Below, piece by piece: positions 41,509 to 49,401 of a DNA stretch of 64,000 nt; within the stretch, counting starts at the first letter, position 1, and every line of letters begins with the position of its first letter. Made by a program: the position numbers and the translations under genes. The notes under the pieces were generated by a model. That model was not told where the DNA came from and did not search any database. It saw only the letters and a program-made list of their open reading frames with translations. The DNA lies in assembly GCF_019801965.1 (NCBI RefSeq), contig NZ_JAHVIA010000004.1:1-64000 (forward strand), written 5' to 3'. Source of the DNA: Salipiger bermudensis (lineage in GTDB: Bacteria; Pseudomonadota; Alphaproteobacteria; Rhodobacterales; Rhodobacteraceae).

Positions 41509-41539
41509 GCCCCGGCCGTCCTCCCTTTCCGGCCGGGGC
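41509..41539 (+). terminator. Attenuating hairpin between the binding protein and permease genes
   Basis: GCCCCGGCCG (41509-41518) pairs perfectly with 41530-41539 around an 11-base loop and is followed by CCTTTCCC. No T-tract follows, so it probably works as a partial terminator or 3' end protector for the binding-protein message. Confidence 0.5.
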
Positions 41540-41561
41540 CCTTTCCCATCGGACACGCGTC

Positions 41562-42479
41562 ATGACGGCTGAGACCGACACCCCCACCGCAACCCCCGGT
41601 CCCGACGCCGCCGCGCGCGCCGGTCGCAGGCTGCCCGCCGGGCTCGTGGCCTGGTTCCAGGCCGCGCCGCTGGCGCTGGTGCTGGGCGCCTTCCTCGTCC
41701 TGCCGATCATCATGATCGTCATCGTCAGCTTCTGGGGCGCCACCGAGTACTCGATCTACCCGGCTTTCCAGTTCGACAATTACGAATTCCTGTTCAGCTC
41801 GCCGGTGACCTACAAGGTCTTCGTCAACACCTTCAAATACGCCCTCATCACTTGGGCGGTGACGCTGCTGCTCGGCTTCACGGTGGCCTATTTCCTGGCC
41901 TTTCACGTGCGCAGCCTGACCTGGCAGATCGCGCTCTTCCTGCTCTGCACGATCCCGTTCTGGACCTCCAACATCATCCGCATGATCTCGTGGATCCCGT
42001 TTCTCGGGCGCAACGGCATCGCCAACTCGACGCTGATCTCCTGGGGGGTGATCGACGAGCCGCTCGAATGGCTGCTGTTCAGCGATTTCAGCGTCATCCT
42101 CGCCTTCGTGCACCTCTACACGCTGTTCATGGTGGTGCCGATCTTCAACACCATGATGCGCATCGACCGCTCGCTGATCGAGGCCTCGTACGACGCCGGC
42201 GCCACCGGGTGGCAGACGCTCTGGCACGTGATCGTGCCGCTGACCAAACCCGGCATCATGATCGGCACGATCTTCGTCATCACGCTGGTGATGGGCGATT
42301 TCATCACCGTGCGTTTCATGTCGGGCTCGCAATCGGCCAATGTGGGCCGGCTGATCTCCAACGATATCGGCCTGCTGCAATACCCCTCGGCGGCGGCCAC
42401 GGCGGTGGTGCTCCTGATCACCGTGCTGCTGGTGATCGGCATCCTGCTGCGCTTCGTCGACATCCGGAAGGAGCTCTGA
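41562..42479 (+). CDS. ABC importer permease, PotB-like
   Basis: The 305-residue protein has six predicted membrane helices, beginning with a long hydrophobic segment at about 28-55 (LALVLGAFLVLPIIMIVIVS), and the permease EAA loop (EASYDAGATGWQTLWHVIVP, about 205-225) that contacts the ATPase. It is followed 1 bp later by a second permease gene. Confidence 0.92.
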   Translation: MTAETDTPTATPGPDAAARAGRRLPAGLVAWFQAAPLALVLGAFLVLPIIMIVIVSFWGATEYSIYPAFQFDNYEFLFSSPVTYKVFVNTFKYALITWAVTLLLGFTVAYFLAFHVRSLTWQIALFLLCTIPFWTSNIIRMISWIPFLGRNGIANSTLISWGVIDEPLEWLLFSDFSVILAFVHLYTLFMVVPIFNTMMRIDRSLIEASYDAGATGWQTLWHVIVPLTKPGIMIGTIFVITLVMGDFITVRFMSGSQSANVGRLISNDIGLLQYPSAAATAVVLLITVLLVIGILLRFVDIRKEL

Positions 42480-42480
42480 G

Positions 42481-43320
42481 ATGGAACGTCGCCCCCGGTC
42501 CTTCTATGTCCTCGCCGCGTTCTTCGCGCTGTTCATCCTGTTCCTCTACGGCCCCACCATCACCATCGCGATCCTGAGCTTCCAAGGCCCGCAGGGCGGC
42601 CTGACCTTCCCGATGCAGGGCACCTCGCTGCACTGGTTCCGCGACCTGTTCCAGGAACAGGCGGTGGGCGATATCTGGGGCTCGTTCCGGCGCAGCTTCG
42701 CGCTCGGGCTGATGGTCATGGTAACCACCGTGGTGGTCTCGGTCAGCGGCGGGCTCGCCTTCCGCAAGCGCTTTGCCGGCTCGGCGGTGCTGTTCTACCT
42801 GATCATCACCTCGCTGGTGATCCCGTCGATCCTGGTCTCGCTCGGCGTCGGGCTGATCTTCTCCCAGGCCGGCCTCAAGGTGCACTGGGCCAGCTCCGGC
42901 TTCGGCTCGCAGCTCACCTGGACGCTGCCCTTCGGCCTGCTGATCATGTTCGCGGTGTTCAACCGCTTCGACAAATCCTTCGAGGAGGCGGCCCGCGACC
43001 AGGGCGCCAGCGCCTGGCAGACCATTCGCCACGTGGTGCTGCCGATCATCGCGCCCTCGCTGATCGGCGTCGCGCTGTTCGGCTTCACGCTCAGCTATGA
43101 CGAGTTTGCCCGCACGCTGCTCACTGCCGGCAGCTACAACACCCTGCCGCTCGAGATCTTCGGAATGACGACCAACGTCACCACGCCGGTGATCTTCGCG
43201 CTGGGCACGCTGACCACCGCCTTCTCGCTGGTCGTCATCGGGGCGTTCCTGCTGACCGTCTGGCTGATGGGCCGACGCCGCGCGCGGCAGGGCTCGGATG
43301 CCGGCAAGGGCATGGTCTGA
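42481..43320 (+). CDS. ABC importer permease, PotC-like
   Basis: The 279-residue partner permease has six membrane helices and an EAA loop (EEAARDQGASAWQTIRHVVL, about 168-188). The pair of permeases plus one ATPase and one binding protein completes the importer. A possible downstream racemase gene starts just after its stop. Confidence 0.92.
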   Translation: MERRPRSFYVLAAFFALFILFLYGPTITIAILSFQGPQGGLTFPMQGTSLHWFRDLFQEQAVGDIWGSFRRSFALGLMVMVTTVVVSVSGGLAFRKRFAGSAVLFYLIITSLVIPSILVSLGVGLIFSQAGLKVHWASSGFGSQLTWTLPFGLLIMFAVFNRFDKSFEEAARDQGASAWQTIRHVVLPIIAPSLIGVALFGFTLSYDEFARTLLTAGSYNTLPLEIFGMTTNVTTPVIFALGTLTTAFSLVVIGAFLLTVWLMGRRRARQGSDAGKGMV

Positions 43321-43330
43321 GGCCGCGCCC

Positions 43331-43972
43331 GTGTCGATCGTATTCGTCAATCCCAACAGCACCGAGGCGATGACCGCGACCATCGTGGCGGCCGCCCGCG
43401 CCGCCGCGCCGGAGCTCGAGCTCACCGGGCGTACCTCGCTCTGCGGCCCGGCCTCGATCCAGGGCGCCGCCGATGGCGAGGCGGCGACCCCGCCGCTGCT
43501 CGAGATCGTCGCAGAGCTCGATGCCGCCGGCGCCGCGGGCATCGCGATCAGTTGCTTCGACGACACCGGGCTCGACGAGGCAGCACGCGGGGCGCGCTGT
43601 CCGGTGATCGGCATCGGGCAGGCGGCTTTCCACCTCGCGGCGTTGCGCAGCTGGCGATTCAGCGTGGTGACCACGCTGCCGATCTCGCTGCCGGTGATCG
43701 AGGGCAACATCGCCCGCTACGGCCTCGCCGGGCATTGCGCGAAGGTGCGCGCCTCCGGCGTGCCGGTGCTGGCGCTGGAAGAGGATCCCGACGCGGCGCT
43801 GACCCGCATCGTCGAGGAGGCGCAGCGTGCCGAGGCGGAAGACGGGGCGGATTGCGTGATCCTGGGATGCGCCGGCATGTCGGCACTGACCCGGCGCGCC
43901 CGCGCCGCGCTCAGCTGTCCGGTGATCGACCCGGTGGAGGCCGCCGCGCGCAGCTTCCGGCTCTTCGCCTGA
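43331..43972 (+). CDS. Aspartate/glutamate/hydantoin racemase-family protein
   Basis: The 213-residue protein begins VSIVFVNPNSTEAMT (GTG start at 43331), the characteristic N-terminus of the Asp/Glu/hydantoin racemases. It has the two catalytic cysteines of the family in AISCFDDTG (about residue 75) and VILGCAGM (about 180). The upstream ATG at 43298 would overlap potC, so 43331 is preferred. Co-location with the importer suggests that the imported compound is a hydantoin or amino-acid derivative. Family members also include other isomerases and decarboxylases. Confidence 0.85.
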   Translation: MSIVFVNPNSTEAMTATIVAAARAAAPELELTGRTSLCGPASIQGAADGEAATPPLLEIVAELDAAGAAGIAISCFDDTGLDEAARGARCPVIGIGQAAFHLAALRSWRFSVVTTLPISLPVIEGNIARYGLAGHCAKVRASGVPVLALEEDPDAALTRIVEEAQRAEAEDGADCVILGCAGMSALTRRARAALSCPVIDPVEAAARSFRLFA

Positions 43973-43981
43973 CCGCGCGGC

Positions 43982-44395
43982 TCAGCAGTAGCGCTGCGCG
44001 TAGCTCACCAGCAGCCACTTGTGCAGCGGCTTCAGCAGCAGATCGTCCATCCCGAACTTGGTCCAGTCGCCTTTCTCGAGAAACGCCATGTGCGAGGTGA
44101 TGCCGACCACCCCGCAATCTGAGCCGGCGGTCAGCTTTTTGAAATCCCGCGCGTAGTCGAGCCCGCATTCGCCATTCGGAAACCGGATGTCGAGCAGGAT
44201 GAGGCCGAACGCCTCCGGGTTGCGCGCACAAAGCGTCAGCGCCTCGTCGGGCCAGGGCACTGCGCGCGCCGCGATATTCTCTTCCTTGAGATGCTTCTGA
44301 ACCGAAAACCGTGTCCACTCGTCGTCATCCACGATCAGAACGGTCTTTCCCAGAACCTTGGTGTCGAGCGAAGACTCTAGCCCGGACTGCAACAT
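43982..44395 (-). CDS. Single-domain response regulator
   Basis: The 137-residue receiver has the acidic pair DDDEW, phospho-acceptor Asp in LLDIRFPNG and a Lys in LKPLHKW. No output domain follows. The start at 44395 is supported by family alignment rather than a strong ribosome site. It is divergent from the sensor kinase gene at 44758 across 360 bp of AT-rich DNA and is the likely partner of that kinase. The C-terminal tail (WLLVSYAQRYC) is unusual for receivers. Confidence 0.8.
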   Translation of the reverse strand: MLQSGLESSLDTKVLGKTVLIVDDDEWTRFSVQKHLKEENIAARAVPWPDEALTLCARNPEAFGLILLDIRFPNGECGLDYARDFKKLTAGSDCGVVGITSHMAFLEKGDWTKFGMDDLLLKPLHKWLLVSYAQRYC

Positions 44396-44757
44396 ACCTT
44401 GTCCCCCGGGGCGAAAAAACACGCGGGCCGCCCCAACCCGGGATCCCGCGAAGCATGAAAACCGTCGGAACCCTTCGTCTTTAACGATTTTACAGAAAAA
44501 ATCGGTGGAGTGAATTATTTTATGGCGAATTGATATTCATGTTTCTGCGTCGGAAACGCTGATCGATGCGAATAGTCCTCCATGTTGTGGGGGATTGTTG
44601 CACAAAGACCTTGAGCTGCGAATAGGGCTTTTCGCCTATTGCGCTGTTTTTCAATAAATATAATCCGAGGATCGATTTCTTCGAAGCAAGAGGCGCTTGA
44701 AAAAAGAGGGCGGCTTGAACAATATTCAGATCAAGGGGATTTTCGGGGTGTCTTGAA
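44396..44757. other. AT-rich divergent promoter region
   Basis: From about 44440 to 44740 the sequence is much richer in A and T than the flanking genes. A minus-strand frame at 44520-44777 has no recognisable product and runs into the kinase gene, so I do not call it. The region probably holds divergent promoters for the receiver and the kinase; a foreign insert or an sRNA cannot be excluded. Confidence 0.4.
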
Positions 44758-46296
44758 ATGGTATCGGCATGCGACAATTCGCGCGGGGCGATGGCGTCTT
44801 GCGGCTCGGACGCTCTGGCGGTTGTCGTGCTCGACCCCGAAGATCAGGAAGCGGTTCTCGCCGAGGCGGCAACGCTCGGCGCCGCGCTGCGAGGCGCCGA
44901 CCGCTCGCTGCTGCTGGCGGCGTCCCTGCCGATGTCGCAGCGTCAGCGGCTGGGCGAGCTGATCGGCGCGCAGGCGCCGCTGCGCGAGATCACCGAGCAC
45001 ATGGCGCCGGAACCGGGCCAGATCTACCTCCCGCCGCCGGGCCAGACGCCGATCCTGCAGCGGCATCCCGAGCGTCGCGACCGTGTCGCCTTCGGGCTCA
45101 GGCCCGCAGGATCGGCGGAGGCCGATCCGCCGGCCGCGATCATCGCGGCCTCTGCCGCCGGCCAGCCCGGCGGCGTCACCCTGCTCGCCGGCGCGCGCGC
45201 GGGGGGCGGGGCCCAGAGCGCGCTGGCCAGCCTCGAGCGCATGGTCGAGGCAGGGCAGGCGGGGTTCTGGGATTGGCACGTGCAGGACAACACCGCGTTC
45301 ATGAGCCCGCGCCTGAAGGCGATGCTCGGCTTCTCCGGCGGCGAGCTCGGCACCAACGCCGAGGCCTGGCAAAGGCGTGTGCATCCCGACGATCTGCCGC
45401 GGCTGCAGCAGGTGTTCCGCGCGCATGTCGAGAGCCGGGGTGAGACGGCTTTCGATCTCGAGCTGCGCTACCTGCACCGGGACGGCTCGACGGTCTGGGG
45501 CCATTGCCGCGGCCAGGTGGTGGCCTGGGGGCCGGGCGGCGGGCCGCTGCGCATGATGGGGCTGCTCTCCGACATCACCGAACTGCGACGGCGCGAGGCG
45601 GCGCTCGATGAGATCCGCCATTTCGCCTTCATGGCGGCGCATGACCTGATGGCGCCCGCCAACACCATCGCCGGTGGCCTGTCGATGCTGCGCGCGTCGC
45701 TGGGGGAGGAGCTCGACGCCGATGCCGCGCAGATCTTCGAGTTCGCCACCCGCGCCGCCGACCAGCTGCGCGCCCGCATCACCTCGGTGGTCGAGCTGTT
45801 CCGGATCGAGAACACGCAGGTGACCTTCGAGCCGGTGGATCTCGGAGCCTGCTTCCGCGAGGCCGCCGACTGGCTGCGCGACGAGATCCAGCGCAGCGGC
45901 GCCGAGCTGACCATCGCGCCCCTGCCGCAGGCCTCCGGCGCGCCGATGCTGATCGGGCAGGTGGCGCAGAACCTGCTGGGCAACGCGCTGAAATACCGCC
46001 ATCCCGCGCGTCCGCCGCGGTTGCGGGTCACCACCTTCGACGCCGGTGCGGATATGGTCGGCATCCGGGTCAGCGACAATGGCCGTGGCATCCCGCCGGA
46101 TCAGCGCGGGAAGGTGTTCGAGCTGTTTCACCGGCTGCGCCCCGGCGCGGCGCTCGGGGGCAGCGGCCTGGGCCTGACGCTTTGCGAGCGGGTGGTCGCC
46201 TTGCATGGCGGGCGGATCTGGGTCGAGGAGGGCGACGAGGGCGGCGCGGCGCTGCTCTTCACGCTGCCACGTGACGGTGGCCCGGCGGCGGGCTAG
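44758..46296 (+). CDS. PAS-domain sensor histidine kinase with a degenerate CheB-like N-terminus
   Basis: The 512-residue kinase has a PAS domain (about residues 155-280), an HisKA-type dimerisation helix with phospho-His in FAFMAAHDLMAPANTIAGG (about 290-310) and an HATPase_c domain with N box (LLGNALKYRHP), G1 (DNGRGIPP) and G2 (GGSGLGLTLCERVV). Residues about 45-100 read LLLAASLPMSQRQRLGELI then APEPGQIYLPPPG, which aligns with the CheB segment of the fusion kinase at 33317 ([16 protein letters not shown] then [12 protein letters not shown]). The CheB catalytic Ser motif is absent. The start is uncertain; ATG at 44791 is an alternative. There are no predicted membrane segments, so it is likely soluble. 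Confidence 0.85.
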   Translation: MVSACDNSRGAMASCGSDALAVVVLDPEDQEAVLAEAATLGAALRGADRSLLLAASLPMSQRQRLGELIGAQAPLREITEHMAPEPGQIYLPPPGQTPILQRHPERRDRVAFGLRPAGSAEADPPAAIIAASAAGQPGGVTLLAGARAGGGAQSALASLERMVEAGQAGFWDWHVQDNTAFMSPRLKAMLGFSGGELGTNAEAWQRRVHPDDLPRLQQVFRAHVESRGETAFDLELRYLHRDGSTVWGHCRGQVVAWGPGGGPLRMMGLLSDITELRRREAALDEIRHFAFMAAHDLMAPANTIAGGLSMLRASLGEELDADAAQIFEFATRAADQLRARITSVVELFRIENTQVTFEPVDLGACFREAADWLRDEIQRSGAELTIAPLPQASGAPMLIGQVAQNLLGNALKYRHPARPPRLRVTTFDAGADMVGIRVSDNGRGIPPDQRGKVFELFHRLRPGAALGGSGLGLTLCERVVALHGGRIWVEEGDEGGAALLFTLPRDGGPAAG

Positions 46297-46336
46297 GGCG
46301 CCGGAAATGACCGATACGCACCGGCGCGGCGCTTGT

Positions 46337-46510
46337 GGGCAGCGGCCCGTGCCTGAGGCAACGCGACCGGGCGGGTGCATTGCATGGCGGGCGGATCCGG
46401 GGCGCGGAGGGCGGCGCGGCGCTGCGCTTCACGCTGCCGCGCAATGGTGGCCAGGCAGCGGGCCAGGGTGCTGAAAAGGAACCATGCGCCGCGGTGAGCG
46501 CGGGGCTTGG
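46337..46510 (+). repeat. Decayed tandem copy 1 of the kinase gene 3' end
   Basis: This 174-bp unit matches the last part of the kinase gene (from 46158), including the region coding for GGSGLGLTLCERVVALHGGR and FTLPRDGGPAAG, plus a short 3' flank. In one frame the copy still reads ALHGGRIRGAEGGAALRFTL, but the G2 box is changed and there is no start. It is a gene-end remnant, not a gene. Confidence 0.85.
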
Positions 46511-46684
46511 GGGCAGCGGCCCGGGCCTGAGGCAACGCGACCGGGCGGGTGCATTGCATGGCGGGCGGATCCGGGGCGCGGAGGGCGGCGCGGCGCTGCG
46601 CTTCACGCTGCCGCGCAATGGTGGCCCGGCAGCGGGCCAGGTTGCCGTAAAGGAACGATGCGCCGCGGTGGGCGCGGCGCATCG
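46511..46684 (+). repeat. Decayed tandem copy 2 of the kinase gene 3' end
   Basis: A second 174-bp unit follows directly, nearly identical to copy 1 (for instance GCGGATCCGGGGCGCGGAGG in both). Together with the gene's own end at 46158 it gives three units in tandem. The last unit ends in a perfect hairpin that the earlier units only approximate. Confidence 0.85.
46657..46683. terminator. Hairpin between the kinase and the alcohol dehydrogenase gene
   Basis: GATGCGCCGCG (46657-46667) pairs with 46673-46683 around a GTGGG loop. It lies at the convergent junction, before the end of the PQQ dehydrogenase gene. No T-tract follows. Confidence 0.5.
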
Positions 46685-46730
46685 CATGAGGTCCAGTCGG
46701 GGAGGCGGACCTCTGGGAGGATCGCTTCGA

Positions 46731-48497
46731 TCAGTTCGCCGAGGCGAGCTGCTTGGGCAGCTTGAAGGTCCAGACGGTGCCACCCTGGTTCAGGTAATTC
46801 ACCTTCTTGGCAACCTCGCCGCCCCAGAGCGGAACCGCGCCGCCCCAGCCCGAGACCACCGAGACATACTGCTCGCCATCCATGTCCCAGGTGACCGGCT
46901 GGCCAACGATGCCCGAGCCGGTCTGGAAGCTCCAGAGAACCTCGCCGGTCTCGTCGTCAAGCGCCAGGAACTTGCCCTCCGGGGTGCCGGTGAAGACAAG
47001 GCCGCCGGCGGTGGTCATGACGCCACCCCAGAGCGGGGCCTCGTTCTTGAATTCCCACTTCCACTCGCCGGTGGCCGGGTCGATGGCCTTGAGCGAGCCG
47101 ATATGGTCTTCGTACATCGGCTTGATGGTGAAGCCCGAGCCGAGATAGGCGGCGCCCTTCTTGTAGGTCACGGGCTCGTTCCAGATATCCATGCCCCACT
47201 CGTTGGACGGCACATAGAACAGGCCGGTGTTCTGGCTGTAGGCCATCGGCATCCAGTTCTTGCCGCCGAGGAAGCCCGGTGCCGAGAACACCACTTCGCC
47301 CTTGCCGCCATCCGCCGCTGCGCTGGGATCGCCCGGGCGGTTCTCCTCGACGAAGATCGGCCGGCCGGTCTCGTCGATATCGCTGGCCCAGGTGATGTCC
47401 TTGACGAAGGGATGGGCGTCGATGAAGGCGCCGTCCTCGCGGTTCAGCACGTAGAAGAAGCCGTTGCGGTCGGCGGTGGCGAAGCGCTTGTTGCCGTCGG
47501 CATCCTCATAGGCCACGACCTCGTTGACGCCGTCATAGTCCCAGCCCTCGCGCGGGGTGGTCTGGAAGTGCCACTTGATCTCGCCGGTGGCCGGGTCGAT
47601 GCCGAGCCGCGAGGCGGCGTAGAGGTTGTCGCCGGTGTTGCCCTCGCTGGGGGTGCCGGCGCCGCGCAGGTGGCTGTTCCAGGGCGCCGGGTTGCCGGTG
47701 CCGAAGACCAGCGTGTCGGTCTCCGCGTCGTAGGAGCCGCCGAGCCAGGTGGCGCCGCCGCCGGTCTTCCACAGGTCGCCCGGCCAGGTGGCGTTGAGCT
47801 CGCCGGTCATGGTGCTCTCTTCGCCGTTCAGCGTGCCCATGTGGCCCTCGATCACCGGGCGGGTCCAGACCATGTCGCCGGTCTCGACGTCACGCGCCTG
47901 CACCTCGCCGACGATGCCGAACTCGCCGCCCGAGTTGCCGGTGATGACGAGGCCGTTCACGATCAACGGCGCGGCGGTGTAGGAGTAGCCGGCCTTGTAG
48001 TCGGCGATCTTGTCGCGCCAGACGACATCGCCGGTCTTGCGGTCGAGCGCCACGAGGCGGGCGTCAAGCGTGCCGAAGATGATCTTGTCGCCGTAGATCG
48101 CGGCGCCGCGGTTGATCACGTCGCAGCAGGGCAGGATGCCCTCGGGCAGGCGGGCATCGTATTGCCAGAGCTCTTCGCCGGAGGCGAGGTCGATGGCGTA
48201 GAGCCGCGAGTAGGAGCCGGTGACATACATGATGCCGTCATAGACGATCGGCTGGGTTTCCTGGCCGCGCTGTTTCTCGCCGCCCATGGAGAAGGCCCAG
48301 GCCGGCACGAGGTTCTTGACGTTGTCCTTGTTGAGCGTGTCGAGCGGGCTGTAGCGCTGCAGGTGGCGGCCCATGCCGTTGGTCACCACCTGGGTGGTGA
48401 TGGACTGGTCGTTGGCCAGGTCGTCCTCGGTGACCTGCGCCTGTGCGGCACCGGTCGCCAGCAGACCTGCGGTCACTGCCAGAATGAAGCGGTTCAT
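46731..48497 (-). CDS. PQQ-dependent ethanol dehydrogenase, lanthanide type (ExaF/PedH-like)
   Basis: This periplasmic quinoprotein oxidises primary alcohols and passes electrons to a cytochrome c. The 588-residue protein has a signal peptide ([20 protein letters not shown]), the vicinal disulfide Cys124-Cys125 (ILPCCDV), the metal and PQQ ligands Glu192 (SGGEFG) and Asn269 (GTGNPAPWN), and an eight-bladed propeller with W-docking motifs. The catalytic Asp320 is followed by Tyr321 and Asp322 (GWDYDGVNE). An Asp two residues after the catalytic Asp is the mark of lanthanide-dependent XoxF, ExaF and PedH enzymes; the calcium enzyme ExaA has Ser there (WDFSG). The start at 48497 is fixed by GGGAGGA and the signal peptide. 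Confidence 0.88.
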   Translation of the reverse strand: MNRFILAVTAGLLATGAAQAQVTEDDLANDQSITTQVVTNGMGRHLQRYSPLDTLNKDNVKNLVPAWAFSMGGEKQRGQETQPIVYDGIMYVTGSYSRLYAIDLASGEELWQYDARLPEGILPCCDVINRGAAIYGDKIIFGTLDARLVALDRKTGDVVWRDKIADYKAGYSYTAAPLIVNGLVITGNSGGEFGIVGEVQARDVETGDMVWTRPVIEGHMGTLNGEESTMTGELNATWPGDLWKTGGGATWLGGSYDAETDTLVFGTGNPAPWNSHLRGAGTPSEGNTGDNLYAASRLGIDPATGEIKWHFQTTPREGWDYDGVNEVVAYEDADGNKRFATADRNGFFYVLNREDGAFIDAHPFVKDITWASDIDETGRPIFVEENRPGDPSAAADGGKGEVVFSAPGFLGGKNWMPMAYSQNTGLFYVPSNEWGMDIWNEPVTYKKGAAYLGSGFTIKPMYEDHIGSLKAIDPATGEWKWEFKNEAPLWGGVMTTAGGLVFTGTPEGKFLALDDETGEVLWSFQTGSGIVGQPVTWDMDGEQYVSVVSGWGGAVPLWGGEVAKKVNYLNQGGTVWTFKLPKQLASAN

Positions 48498-48598
48498 GAT
48501 GTCCTCCCTTAGAGACGGTTCAGAGTGTTCGGTTCGGCCGCCGGGCCGCGCCCTCCTCCGCCGCAAGCATCCCCGGCACGGGGCCGGAGATGAATTGC

Positions 48599-48607
48599 AC
48601 CATGGTC
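48599..48607. promoter_or_regulatory. Candidate operator ACCATGGTC upstream of exaF
   Basis: ACCATGGTC sits in TTGCACCATGGTCGTAAGAC, about 100 bp before the start of the alcohol dehydrogenase gene. Related sites occur at 49145-49153, 52227-52236 and 52256-52265, all in control regions of this cluster. Confidence 0.4.
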
Positions 48608-49144
48608 GTAAGACCTTTCCGCAGGGTTACGCGCCGACGACGAGGACGCGGATGCCGCGCAGGCAGATTGCGCGCCCGCGGGCCAGAGGGATGCCCCGCA
48701 CCGGGCAGCCCCGCTGCCGGCGCCGCGCCGCCCGCCGCCTCCCGAAACGCCGGCCATGGCCACCGCCACGCGCCTCGGCATGGCCGGCGCCCGGACGCTG
48801 CCCGTGGCCAAACGGGCGGTGGCTGCGTTCCCTTCGGAACAGGCGCCGACGCCGCTTCTTACCGGGCCTCCCCACAGGGAGCGGCCGGAAGAGCTATTGG
48901 AATCAAGCCAATGGCTCCGGCATGCCGCGGCCCTGACAGACTTCCCGCCGGCCGCGCCCCCGTCCTCGTCGAGCCCGCAGGCGACCGCGCACCCGGCCCG
49001 GCGCCAAGCCAGCCGGGCAACGACCGCAGACACCGGACGCCCCCCACCGGCAGCCCCCGTCGCAGCGCGCGCCGCACCGACAGCGCAACGGCGCGCGCCA
49101 GACCGCCTCCGTCCGGCTCGCTGCACCCGGTCGCGCTGACTTGC

Positions 49145-49153
49145 ACCAAGGTC
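49145..49153. promoter_or_regulatory. Second ACCAWGGTC motif in the gene-poor region
   Basis: TTGCACCAAGGTCTTAGACG shares the 13-base core TTGCACCAWGGTC with the site at 48599. What it would control is unclear, since the nearest start on the left is exaF, about 650 bp away. Confidence 0.3.
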
Positions 49154-49230
49154 TTAGACGCGCGCGCCGCCACGACCCGCAAGCGCGCGCCTTGCCATCA
49201 CCGCAGCGCCTGTCATCGCGCCCAGGCCCC

Positions 49231-49296
49231 TGTCTTCTCTGGTTCAAAAATACCTCGGGGGAGTCGCAGCTCTGCTGCGGCGGGGGCAGAGCCCCC
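49231..49296. repeat. Roseobacter-type intergenic repeat, copy B (inverted)
   Basis: CTTCTCTGGTTCAAAAATAC, then CTCGGGGGAGTC and GGGGGCAGAGCCCCC, is the reverse arrangement of copy A at 23971. It contains a GGGGGC/GCCCCC hairpin just 3' of the Sel1 gene. Confidence 0.7.
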
Positions 49297-49401
49297 ATAC
49301 TCAGGATTTGCCGCGCTTAGCCGCGGCGGGGCAGGTCACCCCCTGCTACCGGCTTCCCGATGTCCGGGGAGCAGCGCCTCACCGCTCCCGCGTCCCCCCG
49401 C

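Larger units (their letters stand above)
48498..49401. other. Gene-poor region of 900 bp
   Basis: No convincing gene is found. Open frames on both strands (for instance 48509-49126 on the minus strand) are compositionally biased toward Ala, Arg and Gly, with no family signature or ribosome site. The region holds the exaF promoter, two ACCAWGGTC motifs (48599-48607 and 49145-49153) and repeat copy B. An unannotated sRNA or a long untranslated leader is possible. Confidence 0.5.

Noticed and set aside
39452-41743. 763-codon minus-strand frame opposite the ABC importer genes
   Set aside because: Antisense to two genes with Walker, signature and Tat motifs; no family features.
44520-44777. 85-codon minus-strand frame in the AT-rich gap
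   Set aside because: It runs into the kinase start region, lacks a ribosome site and has no recognisable features.
46335-46700. Open frame through the tandem copies after the kinase gene, seeming to continue as a long protein into the next gene
   Set aside because: The repeats are decayed copies of the kinase 3' end, and the continuation is antisense to the PQQ dehydrogenase.
48509-49126. 205-codon minus-strand frame upstream of exaF
   Set aside because: Ala/Gly/Arg-rich without domains or signal, and other frames in the same stretch look equally open.
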